Shown here: positions 22,690 to 33,499 of the stretch, piece after piece
Layout of the letters: every line of letters begins with the position of its first letter
Position numbering within the stretch: position 1 is the stretch's first letter
Source of the DNA: Callorhinus ursinus
Taxonomy: Eukaryota; Chordata; Mammalia; Carnivora; Otariidae
Assembly (NCBI RefSeq): GCF_003265705.1
Contig: NW_020312867.1
Location: 6,979,561 to 7,043,560, forward strand
Direction: 5' to 3'
DNA length: 64,000 bases
Notes under the pieces: generated by a model
The model's database searches: none
Seen by the model: only the letters and a program-made list of their open reading frames with translations
What the model was told of the DNA's origin: nothing
Made by a program: the position numbers and the translations under genes

Positions 22690-23320
22690 AAATGTAAAAA
22701 TACTATAGTATTGTTCATAAAAGCCAAAAAACTAAAAACAAAATTCCACCAATAGAAGACTGGTTGAATAAATTATGACACAATCATATAATAAAATATT
22801 AAGTAACTTTAATATTAGGTAACTTTGCATATGTGATGATATGTACATAATGAGCTCCAAGAGCTATTAAGAAAAGTAAAATATAAAAGTACATACTCCC
22901 ATTCATGTTAAAAAGAAGCAAAGGGGTAATATATACTCATATATACCTTGGTACACACATAAGACTATTGTGGAAGGAGACACAAAAGTGTTAACGGTAT
23001 TTGGGTCTGGGAAGAGAGCTAGTTCTGGGTCAGGTGAAGACTTTCCACTATATGGGAACACCTGGGTGGCTCAGTCGGTTAAGCAGCTGCCTTCGGCCCG
23101 GGTCATGATCCCAGGGCCCTGGAATCAAGTCCCACATCGGGCTCCTTGCTCAGCAGGGAGCCTGCTTCTCCCTCTCTTTCCCTCTGCTTGTGCTCTCTCT
23201 GTCAAATAAATAAAAAATCTTAAAAATTAAAAAAAAAAAAAAGACTTTCCACCATATGAACTTTCATACTCTTTGAATATGTTTTATAAACACACACATT
23301 TTCAGTTTAAAGAACTAGTT
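22690..23320 (+). mobile_element. old L1 3' fragment split by SINE
   Basis: TTCATAAAAGCCAAAAAACT..GAAGACTGGTTGAATAAATTATGACAC; resumes after 23242. Confidence 0.65.
23055..23242 (+). mobile_element. Can-SINE
   Basis: GAACACCTGGGTGGCTCAGTC head; target repeats gactttccactatatg / gactttccaccatatg. Confidence 0.93.
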
Positions 23321-23584
23321 AAGCAGTATTTATTTTCCCCTACATTGGTGTTTACAGCCCATAAGTCACTGGGCTTTCTGGAATTTTTTATTTATTATGT
23401 ACTCTTGGTAATCCAGCAATAATTGCTAAACCTCTTGATTTTGGAAATAAGGTTTCCCATTTACGTGGTCTATAAATTGGCTACTAACTGCACTTATCCA
23501 TATGTTATCCATCCTTTCTTTTTTTAATGTTTCTGTATAAAAACAAAATGCTCCTGGGTATTGACTTAATAAAAGTATATAAAC

Positions 23585-23860
23585 TTGAAAAAAGTTATAA
23601 TAATAGCTATTAATTATTGAGTACTTATGACATGCCAGACATTGTTGACAGTATTTTACATGTATTAACTCACTAAATCTTCCAATAATCCTATGAAGTA
23701 AGCGCTGTTATTATCTTCATTTTACAGATGAGGAAACTGAGGCAAGGAGAGATTTTTTTTTTGTACTACTTGTTCATGGCCACACAGCTAAGAGGTAGCA
23801 CAGTCAGCATTTGAACTCACATAGGCCCTAAAGGGTGTGTCCTTATCTACTACCTCTCAT
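23585..23860 (-). repeat. MIR, near full length
   Basis: ACTTATGACATGCCAGACATTG..CATTTTACAGATGAGGAAACTG..CCACACAGCTAAGAGG..ATTTGAACTCA. Confidence 0.9.
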
Positions 23861-23869
23861 ATTTACTTA

Positions 23870-23971
23870 ACTTTTTTCTTTAGGTAATCTCCATGCCCAA
23901 TATGTGGCTCGAATTCACAACCCCAAGATCAGGAGCCATGTGCTCTACCAACTGAGCCAGCCAGGCACCCC
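23870..23971 (-). mobile_element. old Can-SINE, reverse
   Basis: ATGTGGCTCGAATTCACAACCCC..CTGAGCCAGCCAGGCACCCC. Confidence 0.88.
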
Positions 23972-23972
23972 T

Positions 23973-23978
23973 TGTGCG

Positions 23979-24009
<31 letters not shown>
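23973..24009. repeat. (TG)n microsatellite
   Basis: 37 nt of TG with two GC steps, directly at the end of the old SINE. Confidence 0.95.
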
Positions 24010-24129
24010 ATTTTTATGCATTTGTTTGTTTTTATTTATTTACTCTCATATTTATTTAAAAGATAGATATTTATGTAGATTAATATGAAATGTCAAGGAA
24101 CAAGGGATAAAACCATTTGTAGATAATAA

Positions 24130-24365
24130 CTTCCAAATACTGTTTACTACAGGCGAAGTATTTGACCAGGCACTTGACATAAACCATCTCATTTAAATTT
24201 CATTAACAATATACAAGGTAGATATACATCCTCATCACCATTTTACAAATAAGGAAACAGGCTCAGAGTAATTAAGCTACTCCAAGATGACCAACTTTGT
24301 ATGTAACAGCGTTGAGTTTTAAGACCAGGTCTGTGAGATTCCAAAATCTAGAGTCGCTATAATGT
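24130..24365 (-). repeat. MIR
   Basis: CTTGACATAAACCATCTCATT..CATTTTACAAATAAGGAAACAGGCTCAGAG. Confidence 0.8.
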
Positions 24366-25080
24366 ACAGGTTTTTCTTATAACATTACTTTAAAGACGAG
24401 GTAGGTAACCAAATCATACTAATCTGTCAGACAAATGCAAAAATCAACTCTGCTTTACATAAAACTAAGCATCCCTGACAAACTGCTCATAAAAGAATAC
24501 TGCTAAATTAAGAATCCTATTCTAAATACACTGGGAAAGTTCTGAGCTGAATCATCCCATAAAGTAAAACACCACCCCTTAATTTCTCTTTTTCTTAGTT
24601 TGTACTCTTGCATATAAAGTTTTTGCTCTACGTAGGATGGAAGTTAGTCTGAACCTCTCAGTGGATATTCTAGAGTAAAAGACAAAGAAGAGGGTATTTA
24701 AACAACCAGAAGGAGGGATATCTTCTGAGGTCTAAGAGTGCATTTGATTGATGGGGGTCAAAAGGCAAGGGACTCAAAACTAAATATGCCTTATCTTTAT
24801 TTAGGTGAAAAATGTAAAACCAAAATACTATTTTTCTAACATGACCTCTTTTTTAAAAAGCTTCTTTTAAGCTATCTTTTGGTCCAGTATGACCAACTCA
24901 GGAGACCACCTCCACAAACCCCCTAAAAAGGGAACAAGTAAATGAAATATATATCCACTGAGAAGTCGGACTCTCTTCAATAAAAGGTGATAGCACAAGT
25001 ACATGAATAAAACCAAAAGTAACTACTGGGTTATGCTGGTTTCACCGTGCTGCTTCTCCCACAAAGAATAAAATGAAGAT

Positions 25081-25291
25081 GGGCGCCTTGGTGGCTCAGT
25101 TGGTTAAGCGACTGCCTTCGGCTCAGGTCATGATCCAGGAGTCCCTGGATCGAGTCCCGCATTGGGCTCCCTGCTTGGCAGAGAGTCTGCTTCTCCCTCT
25201 GACTCTCCCCCCTCTCGTGTGCTCTCTCTCTCTCTCATTCTCTCTGTCTCAAATAAATAAATAAATAAATAAAATCTTAAAAAAAAAAAAA
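25081..25291 (+). mobile_element. Can-SINE (subfamily B), young
   Basis: Perfect target repeats agaataaaatgaagatg. Confidence 0.95.
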
Positions 25292-25339
25292 GAATAAAAT
25301 GAAGATGTGAAACCTTCAAAAATTAAAAAGCACAAGGCC

Positions 25340-25541
25340 GGGCGCCTGGGTGGCTCAGTTGGTTGAGCGACTGCCTTCGGCTCAGGTCATGATCCTGGAG
25401 TCCCTGGATCAAGTCCCACATTGGGCTCCCTGCTCGGCGGGGAGTCTGCTTCTCCCTCTGACCCTCCCCCCTCTCATGTGTTCTCTCCCTCTTTCTCTCT
25501 CTCTCAAATAAATAAATAAAATCTTAAAAAAAAAAAAAAAA
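25340..25541 (+). mobile_element. Can-SINE (subfamily B), young
   Basis: Perfect target repeats aaaaagcacaaggc; 17-nt A tail. Confidence 0.95.
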
Positions 25542-26283
25542 AGCACAAGGCCTAGTGGGAAATGAAACAGACTAGGGCCTGGGCCAACTGTTTAAATGAG
25601 AGCACCCCAGGCATGATGGGAACTGGATGCCTTCCTGCACCCCTTAATCAAGATTGAATTTCTGTCAACAGGTCTCACTGAAAAAAAAAAAAAGAAAGAA
25701 AAAAGGCACATGCGTCAACCACATTCCCCTGAACAAATCAGACTGCCAAGCAAGAGAACCAGCTTCACATTTCAAAACTATCTGAATCTACCACAGCTCT
25801 AGACTCCTGCAAAACTAGAAACATTCTGAGTGAAGAAATAGCTCTTTCAGACCAATAATCCTACAACAGAACTGAGGAAAAAGCCTCTCCCATATTATGA
25901 ACTACTTAGGTTCCTTTTAAAACTGCCTATTAAGAGCCATCATCATATCATACAGCTCATTTTTGTTTCCAGCAAACAAAGACTAAAAGGATGCATATAA
26001 TCTCTTCCCTTAAGAAACTCGTATTTGAGTGGAGAATACAGACGACTGTGATAGAGGGTGATCCTTGCTACAACAGGGGAAAAACCAAGGCCACTGTGGA
26101 AGTAAAGAGAAGGGGACCAGGAGGGTCAGAGAAAGGTACCTGGTAGAAGTGATGCCTAAAAGATACAGACAGTGGTAAGCATAGCATAACCTATAGAGAT
26201 GTTGAATCACTATATTGGAAACTGAAACTAATGTAGCATTGTGTGTCAACTATACTCAAGTCAAAAATTAAAAAAAAAAAAAG

Positions 26284-26480
26284 AGGGGCGCCTGGGTGCC
26301 CCAGTCGTTAAGCATCTGCCTTCAGCTCAGGTCATGATCCCAGAGTCCTGGGATCCAGCCCCACATCGGGCTCCCTGCTCCGCGGAAAGCCTGCTTCTCC
26401 CTCTCCCACTCCCCCTGCTTGTGTTCCTTCTCTCGCTGTGTCTCTGTCAAATAAATAAATTAATTAAAAAAAGAAAAAAG
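26284..26480 (+). mobile_element. Can-SINE (subfamily A)
   Basis: GGGGCGCCTGGGTGCCCCAGTC head, inserted at an A-rich site. Confidence 0.92.
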
Positions 26481-27250
26481 ATATGCACAAGAACAACAAC
26501 AACAAAAGCTAAGGATGAATATTGACTTTTTCTAAAGGAAGAGATAAATGAAAAGGGGAAACAAATGTGGGAAAAGCACTTAATTGAGGAAGACTGCAAA
26601 AGAAGCAATGTAACTTGTTTCCACATTCATTTGAAATTAACCTCCATCATGTCCTGTCCCTCTTCACTCTCAAACCAAAAATAACTAGACTTGACAACCT
26701 CTATAAATCAAAAGGTGCAGGTTCAGAGGAGGTGGGGGAAAACTGCAAAAGGGTGCATTCTAAGCAAGGTTGAAATAGTAGACTAGCAGCTCCTAAGCAA
26801 AACAAAGACTTTGGTGTGACAGATGCTCTGAAGCACTTCACTATCCACCTTGTGAGCTGCATTGTACCTATTTCTATTGGAAGAAAAATCATGAGTTAAC
26901 TGATAATATAATAAACAGAGTAAGAGTAAGTCAAGATTAGAAGTGTATTAGTTAAATGGTCCCATCCCAAATGGTGCCATTTCCCCAGGCACACCCTCTC
27001 CTACTTTCACAAGGGATAAGAGATCCTGTTACCGTACCACAAGTTAAATAGAGTTGAGTTATTTTCATCTTACCCAGGGAAAAAACACCTACATTTTTTT
27101 TTGTACATAAGGGATTAGCACGAGTCAGTAAATGGCAACATAATCCAGCATGCAATTTTAACTGTTAATCAAAGTCACAAACTAAGTCTAAAGGAAGTTA
27201 ATGGACTTTGTGTTTCCACATTTATGTTTGCTAACTTCTACATTGAAATT

Positions 27251-27274
27251 GGATCTGTTTACAGAAACAGATCC
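27251..27274. repeat. perfect 10-bp inverted repeat, 4-nt loop
   Basis: GGATCTGTTT-ACAG-AAACAGATCC. Confidence 0.9.
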
Positions 27275-27570
27275 GCGAAGCTTCCAAAATTGGGTCAATT
27301 TAAAATCCAATGACAATCCCTCACTGTCCAAGCACTCACAAGTCAGCACAGGACACATGGACACTTGTTGTAATTCATCACTGTCTAGAAACCTCAAGCA
27401 CATATATTTTTTATCATCTCTCTCCCAAACTCGTGAGTTATGGATTACGAACTCGGTTCTGCTTTATTTAATTTATCCATACAACTCTATAAACAACTGC
27501 TCTTATACAACTAATAAGACCTGGATAAAAATCAATGATGCCATTTACCTTCAAACCAAATAATGACACA

Positions 27571-27633
27571 GATCTTTGTAGAACACTAAAAGGAAATCTT
27601 TGTAGAATATCAGGAAATCTTTGTAGAATATCA
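27571..27633. repeat. 21-bp minisatellite, three units
   Basis: Two identical 21-bp units (27592-27612, 27613-27633), ggaaatctttgtagaatatca, and a diverged first unit at 27571. Confidence 0.9.
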
Positions 27634-27925
27634 AAGTGTTCTGCTGTTTCAATAGTAACAAGCTGAAAGAGTTTGTAAGGGTTGACAGTGGGGCAGCAGG
27701 AGGTTACATTCCTGGTGAAATCTCAATCACTCAGTCTTGTAAAGATTTATATCGTTCAAAAGGTATCCTTCTTGGGATGTAGATACACAGATACCCAAGA
27801 ACCTCAAAGAGTGATTACCTATGAGATGCCAGGAAGTGAGGTAGATAGTGACAGGGTTGAAAGAAGATTTTTAACTATGAAACTTTTTATACTATTTGAT
27901 TTTTGTACCATGTGAATGTATCACA

Positions 27926-28118
27926 TTTTTTTTTAAAAGATTTTATCCATTTGAGAGAGAGAATGAGATAAAGAGAGAGCATGAGACAGGGGAGGGTCAG
28001 AGGGAGAAGCAGACTCCCTGCTGAGCAGGGAGCCCGACGCGGGACTCGATCCCAGGACTCCAGGATCATGACCTGAGCCGAAGGCAGTCGCCCAACCAAC
28101 TGAGCCACCCAGGTGCCC
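27926..28118 (-). mobile_element. Can-SINE (subfamily B), reverse
   Basis: Poly-T/AAAGATTTTATCC to CCCAGGTGCC; target repeats tcacat. Confidence 0.93.
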
Positions 28119-28328
28119 TCACATATTTTTAAAATATAAATTTGTACCTGTGTGAATATACACTATTAAGTGGGTATGTAAATCAGCATAATTTTCCTAT
28201 GAAGCAATTTGGTGTTACATACCCAAGTCTTAAAAATATGAACTTTTGACCAATGATTTTACTGCATAAAAAACTATGGCAGAACCATATAATGGAATAC
28301 CACATAGCCATTAAAATTATGTTGTAGC

Positions 28329-28500
28329 GGGATGCCTAGGTGGGTCAGTCGGTTATCCCAGGGTCTTGGGATAGAGTCCCGCATCAGGCTCCTCGCTCAG
28401 CAGGGAGTCTGCTTCTACCTCTGCCTGCTGCTCCCCCTGCTTGTGCACGTGCTCTCGCTCTCTCTCTCTGACAAATAAAATCTTTTAAATAATAAATAAA
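28329..28500 (+). mobile_element. Can-SINE with internal deletion
   Basis: GATGCCTAGGTGGGTCAGTCGGTT joins directly to ATCCCAGGGTCTTGGG; about 27 nt with the B-box side are missing. Target repeats gttgtagc. Confidence 0.9.
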
Positions 28501-28589
28501 AGTTGTAGCAAATTTTAATGACATGAAAAAATGTTCATAACCTAATTATTAAGTTGAAAAAAATAATGAAAATTTTTAGTGTAGGACTT

Positions 28590-28788
28590 TTATTTTTAAG
28601 ATTTTATTTATTTATTTGACAGAGAGATACAGTGAAAGAGGGAACACAAGCAAGGGGAGAGAGAGAGGGAGAGGGAGAAGCAGGCTTCCCACTGAGCAGG
28701 GAGCCTGATGTGGGGCTCGATCCCAGGACCCCGGGATCATGACCTGAGCCAAAGGCAGATGCTTAATAACTGAGCCACCCAGGCGCAC
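28590..28788 (-). mobile_element. Can-SINE (subfamily A), reverse
   Basis: TTTTTAAGATTTTATTTATTT to GCCACCCAGGCGC; target repeats agtgta. Confidence 0.92.
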
Positions 28789-28979
28789 AGTGTATGAATT
28801 TTTAAAACCAAATATGGGCACAGAAAAATTTGGAAAGAAATCTATCAAAATATTAGCAATAGTTTATCTGAGAGGTAGGATAGTGAGTGATAGCTTTCTT
28901 TTGCTTTTCTGTATTAAATAAATTTTCTTCCAAAATGTTACTTTTGAAGATACATGAAACACTTTTGATGGTAATATAT

Positions 28980-29925
28980 TAATGTTCCTCTTATTCCTTT
29001 TTAATGTAACTGACTGTGGACATAGCCTTACATGTGGTTTAATCTATCAGTCCACCTGCCTACAGGCTTGATTCAGAGTTGCAATATACTTTTTCACCTC
29101 TCTTCTGAAATGTTGAAGTCTAGCAAATACTTCTTATCAAGAACCTATTAGAAAGAGAAAGGTGATATAACAGGTTCATGTTCTCTGTAGTAAAAATGGT
29201 AAACAGAGAACAGGAAAGGGCTACAAAACAGCAAGGATACCCACTCTCAAAACCAAAGAGTGCTTCTGAGAGCTAAGATCTAAATAGCATAAATCTACCC
29301 AAATGCCAAACTTAATTGTTGTTTCAGCTTAAGTTTCTTGATTATACATATGCTGTCTAATGGTGTCTTTAATATTATACACTCCCGTTTTAAAACTACC
29401 TTTCCAAAATCTGCAATTTAGGAACACTAACACCAAGGGGTGATAGGCTACACTTCTATTCAAACATCAGGACAAATAGTAGGCACACTTATAATATGAA
29501 AAAAAGGTACCTTGAACCATTGATCTCTAGATCTCTGTCTCAAATACAGACCTATTCATAGAATTGTTTGGGCTGTTCAGTCTCCCAGTGGTCATTCTAT
29601 TTCCTAACTCTACTCATTGCAAAGAAAATTCAGTTTGCCAAAGGGCATTTAGATCTCTTCTTTCTTCCTTCCTTCCCCAGCAATTCAAAAAAGAATTAGG
29701 GAAGAGACCCAGGAAAGGCTGAAGGAAAAAAATATGTAGGAGATATAGAAAAACTTCAGAACATCTCCTGGCACCTAAACAAAAAATGAAGGACTTTCCT
29801 ACATAATTCTGTCTCCTGGAGAAGCTTAATTGCAAATGTAGGGTAAGTTAACTTTATTAAGCTTCGAATACACAGACTTAAGCATAAGCCTGGCCAAAAC
29901 AACCCTATTTTATTAAAAGTTTTAA
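28980..29925. other. TPX2 intron 1, no feature recognised
   Basis: Single-copy-looking AT-rich DNA. Confidence 0.5.
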
Positions 29926-29928
29926 AGT

Positions 29929-30124
29929 TTTTTTTTTTTTAAGATTTTATTCATTTATTTGACAGAGATAGCGAGACAGCACAAGTAGGGGGAGCGGCAC
30001 AGGGAGAGGGAGAAGCAGGCTCCCTGCTGAGCAAGGAGCCCGATGATGCAGGGCTCAATCCCAGAACCCTGGGATCACGACCTGAGTCAAAGGCACTTAA
30101 CCAAATGAGCCACCCAGGCACCCC
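29929..30124 (-). mobile_element. Can-SINE, reverse
   Basis: Poly-T to CCACCCAGGCACCCC; target repeats aaaagttt. Confidence 0.93.
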
Positions 30125-30171
30125 AAAAGTTTAAACAAATTTACCAACCTAGTTGAATACATCCAGTTTTC

Positions 30172-30351
30172 TTTTTTAAAGATTTTATTTTATTTATTTG
30201 AGAGAGAGAGAGCACAAGAGGGGTTAGGGTCAGAGGGAGGAGCAGACTCCCCGCTGAGCAGGGAGCCCGATGTGGGACTTGATCCCGGGACTCCGGGATC
30301 ATGACCTGAGCCGAAGGCAGTCGCCTAACCAACTGAGCCACCCAGGCGCCC
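30172..30351 (-). mobile_element. Can-SINE (subfamily B), reverse
   Basis: Perfect target repeats tacatccagtttt. Confidence 0.94.
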
Positions 30352-30487
30352 TACATCCAGTTTTTCATACCTGCAATTTTGTAGTCAATTTAGATAATGC
30401 CCTCCTGCCTATCCAGTTCAGCAGATAGTAAGTGGGCAATTTCTGTGCACCAAGACTGTTCTAGTTCTTGTCTAACCAAACTCTGCT

Positions 30488-30672
30488 TTTTTTTTTTTTA
30501 AAGATTTTATCCATTTATTCATGAGACAGAGGGAGAGAGAGAGAGAGAGAAGCAGAGGGAGAAGCAGGCTCCCAAGGAGCAGGGAGCCTGATGTGGGACT
30601 CGATCCCAGGACCCCGGGATCATGACCTGAGCCGAAGGCAGACGCCCAACCATCCGAGCCACGCAGGCGCCC
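30488..30672 (-). mobile_element. Can-SINE, reverse
   Basis: Perfect target repeats caaactctgctt. Confidence 0.94.
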
Positions 30673-30739
30673 AAACTCTGCTTATCAAGAGCCAGTTTGT
30701 GTCCCATCTGCTTCACAAAGACATCCTTGCCTGTCTTAA

Positions 30740-30930
30740 GCCTCATTTATCTCCCTCACCTCTACATTGCCAGGGCACCTACAATACATAACACTGTCAT
30801 ATCTTGTTCAGATTGTCACTTGTCAATCTGAATCAGTCTTTTGTCCTCAAGCATACCAGAAAACCCATGAGAACATCATACATCTGAATATCCATAGTAT
30901 CTAACACCAATCTGAGTGCACAGTACACCC
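30740..30930 (+). repeat. L2-like fragment
   Basis: ATCTCCCTCACCTCTACATTGCC..AGTATCTAACACCAATCTG; weak. Confidence 0.4.
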
Positions 30931-31704
30931 TCAAGTCAATTAATTAGCTAAGTGAGCTGGGAGCCACAAAAATTTTTATCCTGAGCCTGGTAACTTAATA
31001 CTGAGCTACCACACCCAACAGTGCTACTCCAAAAAACCAAGGGCGATATAGGGGTGGCTTGACAGGGTATGTATGATACACTGAGGACACAACACAATAT
31101 CCTTATTATAGCAGTAAATAGTTCAAATTCTGACATCCGATGAGTGAGACAAATACAAAGAAAGGCCATAGGATGTCAAGACAAGGTAAAGCTGAATGAA
31201 CCTAGGAGTACATAAAGGATGACCTCAGAGCAAAATCAGCACAGCACTCAATGCCGTCTCATCCTAAGCAGGGCTGATTGGGCAAACCCTTGGTACTTAA
31301 CTAGGAGAAGAAAACTGTACATGAGACAAAGAAACCATACATCAAGAAAAAGGGGGCAAAACAATCCTACCATATTATAGTCTGGTTCACACTTTTCCTT
31401 TCTTCTTCAATCTATAAATGTTCTAGGACAGAAAATTAGAAAGGCAAGAATACCTAGATAATCGTTACAAAGGGGGTGAGCTAAGCAGATACGGATAAAC
31501 AGGATGAATTTTAAATCCCAAACAGAAAAACAACTCCAACTGGAATTAAAGTCCCGCAATTATGTTCTCACACCATCTCTATTACCTTTCTATCCCACAC
31601 AATACTTTGTAAATCTAGCTGTCTGCGACCACATCTGTTTTCCTCCACCAAAGCCACACTTCTTGAGGGCGGGGCTACTCTTTCACCCATTTCTTGAAAT
31701 TTAG

Positions 31705-31860
31705 ATTGTGAGCCTCAGTTTCCCCCTCTATAAAGTGGGACGAGGAATAGCACCTGCTTCATTGGCTTCCTGCGATAATTAAGTGAGAAAACGCACGCAG
31801 AGTGCTTAGTCCAGTGAAAGCTTATCTCATCTGTGCGTGGTAACAATGGTAGTTACCGTT
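31705..31860 (+). repeat. MIR
   Basis: GTGAGCCTCAGTTTCCCCCTCTATAAAGTGGG; GATAATTAAGTGAGAAAACG. Confidence 0.75.
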
Positions 31861-32169
31861 ATTAGCTTACAGCCTCCAGCAACCCCTACTTCCCCCTATT
31901 TCCCACGGCCTCTACCTCCAGATGCAGCCCGCTAGTCTCGGTCGGGACACACTTCACTGGAAAATCCTGTCACCAAGAGAAGGGTGGTCCGATACCCGGC
32001 TCCTTCTCCGCCTGGCCAGGGCGGCGCCCACACAATACGACCGCCTCAGACGCCAGTGTCAAGAGGCTCCTGGAGGCGCTACGGGCTTGGGGGCGACCTC
32101 CAGCCGTTCAAAAATCAGGGAAAGGGCAGGCCGCGCCCCAGCTGCTCCCCGTTTCTCCCCAAGGCTCAC

Positions 32170-32240
32170 CTCGCCTCAGCTCTGACAACCGAGCGCCCGG
32201 AAGATCAGCCGCGGGACTTCATTCAGTACCGTTGAAAATT
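32170..32240 (-). other. TPX2: TPX2 non-coding exon 1 (probable)
   Basis: A strong donor, GGCGAG|GTGAGC, ends a GC-rich stretch at 32170 on the minus strand. The exon would hold only 5' UTR and splice over about 15 kb to 17014. The transcription start is inferred near 32225-32240, because a CHR-type element (32239-32244) and CCAAT boxes lie directly upstream at spacings usual for G2/M genes. The precise start cannot be read from sequence. Confidence 0.6.
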
Positions 32241-32244
32241 TGAA
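32239..32244. promoter_or_regulatory. TPX2: CHR-like element TTTGAA
   Basis: TTTGAA reads on the plus strand (TTCAAA in the TPX2 direction), a few bases upstream of the inferred start. CHR elements recruit DREAM in G0/G1 and MuvB-B-MYB/FOXM1 in G2/M. The 24-nt gap to the nearest CCAAT box suits that model, but a hexamer alone is weak evidence. Confidence 0.5.
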
Positions 32245-32267
32245 CCCAGGCTCTCTAGTCGAATGCA

Positions 32268-32311
32268 CCAATCAGAGTGCGGGAACCGGCAATCCTTAGC
32301 CTCCGGATTGG
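32268..32311. promoter_or_regulatory. TPX2: pair of CCAAT boxes (NF-Y)
   Basis: CCAAT occurs at 32268-32272 on the plus strand and as ATTGG at 32307-32311, about 39 bp apart. Closely spaced CCAAT boxes upstream of a CHR are typical NF-Y sites in mitotic gene promoters. Confidence 0.6.
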
Positions 32312-32372
32312 CCCAGAGGATCCAAGGACGCCGGAAGTCAGGATGAGGAACAAGCAAACAACCGACCCGGAA

Positions 32373-32391
32373 GGCTCCTGGGAAATGTAGT
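32373..32391 (-). promoter_or_regulatory. ZNF143/THAP11-type site 1
   Basis: On the minus strand this reads ACTACATTTCCCAGGAGCC, close to the ZNF143 (Staf) consensus with core ACTACA..TCCCA. It lies about 140 bp upstream of the inferred TPX2 start. Confidence 0.65.
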
Positions 32392-32438
32392 CTCATGCAA
32401 CTGCGTGAGCTCTTTGGAACAACTCTAATAAGGAAGTT

Positions 32439-32457
32439 ACTACAAAGCCCAGAATGC
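32439..32457 (+). promoter_or_regulatory. ZNF143/THAP11-type site 2
   Basis: This reads ACTACAAAGCCCAGAATGC on the plus strand, including the full ACTACA 5' submotif and the AGAATGC 3' half of the ZNF143/THAP11 consensus. It has the opposite orientation to site 1, with 47 bp between them. Confidence 0.65.
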
Positions 32458-32459
32458 TC

Positions 32460-33320
32460 GACTCCAAATTATTCGGGAGAGGTGGTACCAACTGAAGAAA
32501 TAAGGAGTCGCTTCAGGTAACAGAACGGCGCGCACCTGGACCTCCCCAAAACTTTCACGAAAGAAAATTTTTTATTATTCTTCCTATAGTGGTGCATGGT
32601 GCTTTGAATGTTCATAGGAATTCGAGTTTTAATACAATCCCCTGTATACAACATGGACTCGCCCTCAGCTATTCTCCCAACCGTGAAGGAGTCTCTCCAA
32701 GTCTTTATTGAGCCCATGCCCTGATATTACTGGCTTAAAGCGGCGATTTATGATTGGTTGGTCCTTCCCTTTCAATTCCATTTACGTCCCTTGCTTTATC
32801 ATCCTCGTATTTTAGAAGAGAAAACAAAGGCTCAGAGAAGTTGAGTGAATTGTCTAAGATAAATAAATAGAGGAGGTGGAATTTGAGTTAAGGACGTCTG
32901 GTCCTGCCCATCATCAATAATCAGTCAGAAAATAATAGCAGCTACAAGGGGGGAAAGATCACTGTAAAAAAAACTACAGCGTTTAAGAAAATAAGCCTAA
33001 GACCTTTATCTGAAAATTAAAAACTGTAAAACTTAGTTAAATAACTATAAAAATAAGTAAAGGAGATTATATACTTTATTAGTGGATGGGGAGATCCAAT
33101 ACTGTAAAGCTGTTAATTTTCCATATGAAGAGTTCAAGGCAATTCCAATGAAATTCGCAATAGGTTTTGTCTTTGAACTTGCCAGGTTGATTCTAAACTT
33201 TATCTAGAAGAGGAAAGCACAAGATGTGGCATCTGAATTTTGAAAAATAATGGGGAAGGAGGGTGACTGCCATACCAGCTCTCATGAACATTAACATATT
33301 TTTAAATTATCATAATTTTT
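32460..33320. other. intergenic DNA upstream of TPX2, L1-like remnants
   Basis: GAGTTCAAGGCAATTCCAATGAA..GTTGATTCTAAACTTTATC at 33120-33220 is old L1 ORF2 in sense. Nothing else recognised. Confidence 0.5.
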
Positions 33321-33494
33321 ATTTTTTAATTTTTTTTATTTATTTATTCATGAGAGAGAGAGAGAGGCAGAGGCAGAGGGAGAGGCAGGCTCCCCGCCTA
33401 GCAGGGAGCCCGACGCGGGACTCAATCCCAGGACCCTGGGATCATGACCTGAGCCGAAGGCAGACGCTTAACCATCTGAGCCACCCAGGCACCC
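33320..33494 (-). mobile_element. Can-SINE, reverse
   Basis: Target repeats aaattatcataattttt / aaattatcgtaattttt. Confidence 0.94.
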
Positions 33495-33499
33495 AAATT

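Larger units (their letters stand above)
28140..28970 (+). mobile_element. old L1 3' fragment with two SINEs
   Basis: CCATATAATGGAATACCACATAGCCATTAAAA and AATGTTCATAACC text in L1 sense. Confidence 0.65.
1..32240 (-). other. TPX2: TPX2 gene, 5' part (exons and introns), partial
   Basis: TPX2 is a microtubule-associated protein that binds and activates Aurora A kinase and nucleates spindle microtubules near chromosomes after release from importin-alpha. Six exons are placed on the minus strand: non-coding exon 1 near 32.2 kb, the start-codon exon at 16838-17014, then 14869-14991, 4764-4892, 3321-3449 and 1044-1165. Donor and acceptor dinucleotides and codon phases agree at every junction except between 14869 and 4892, where one coding exon of about 127 nt is missing. 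The gene runs off the left edge; the C-terminal two thirds (importin-binding signal, TPX2 repeats, Eg5-binding tail) are outside the window. Introns hold most of the SINE load. Identification rests on recalled similarity to human TPX2 across all five coding exons. Confidence 0.95.
31900..32460 (-). promoter_or_regulatory. TPX2: TPX2 CpG-rich promoter
   Basis: This is a local CpG- and GC-rich block in otherwise AT-rich DNA. It contains a TTTGAA (CHR) at 32239-32244, a CCAAT at 32268-32272 (plus), an inverted CCAAT at 32307-32311, ETS-like CCGGAA cores at 32196 and 32331, and two ZNF143-type sites further upstream. CHR plus CCAAT boxes is the signature of DREAM/MMB-NF-Y controlled late cell-cycle genes, which fits the G2/M expression of TPX2. 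No TATA box is seen. Confidence 0.75.

Noticed and set aside
31922..32235. Two plus-strand open frames of 83-87 codons at the TPX2 promoter
   Set aside because: CpG-rich sequence gives long frames by chance; no homology, and they overlap the TPX2 first exon on the other strand.
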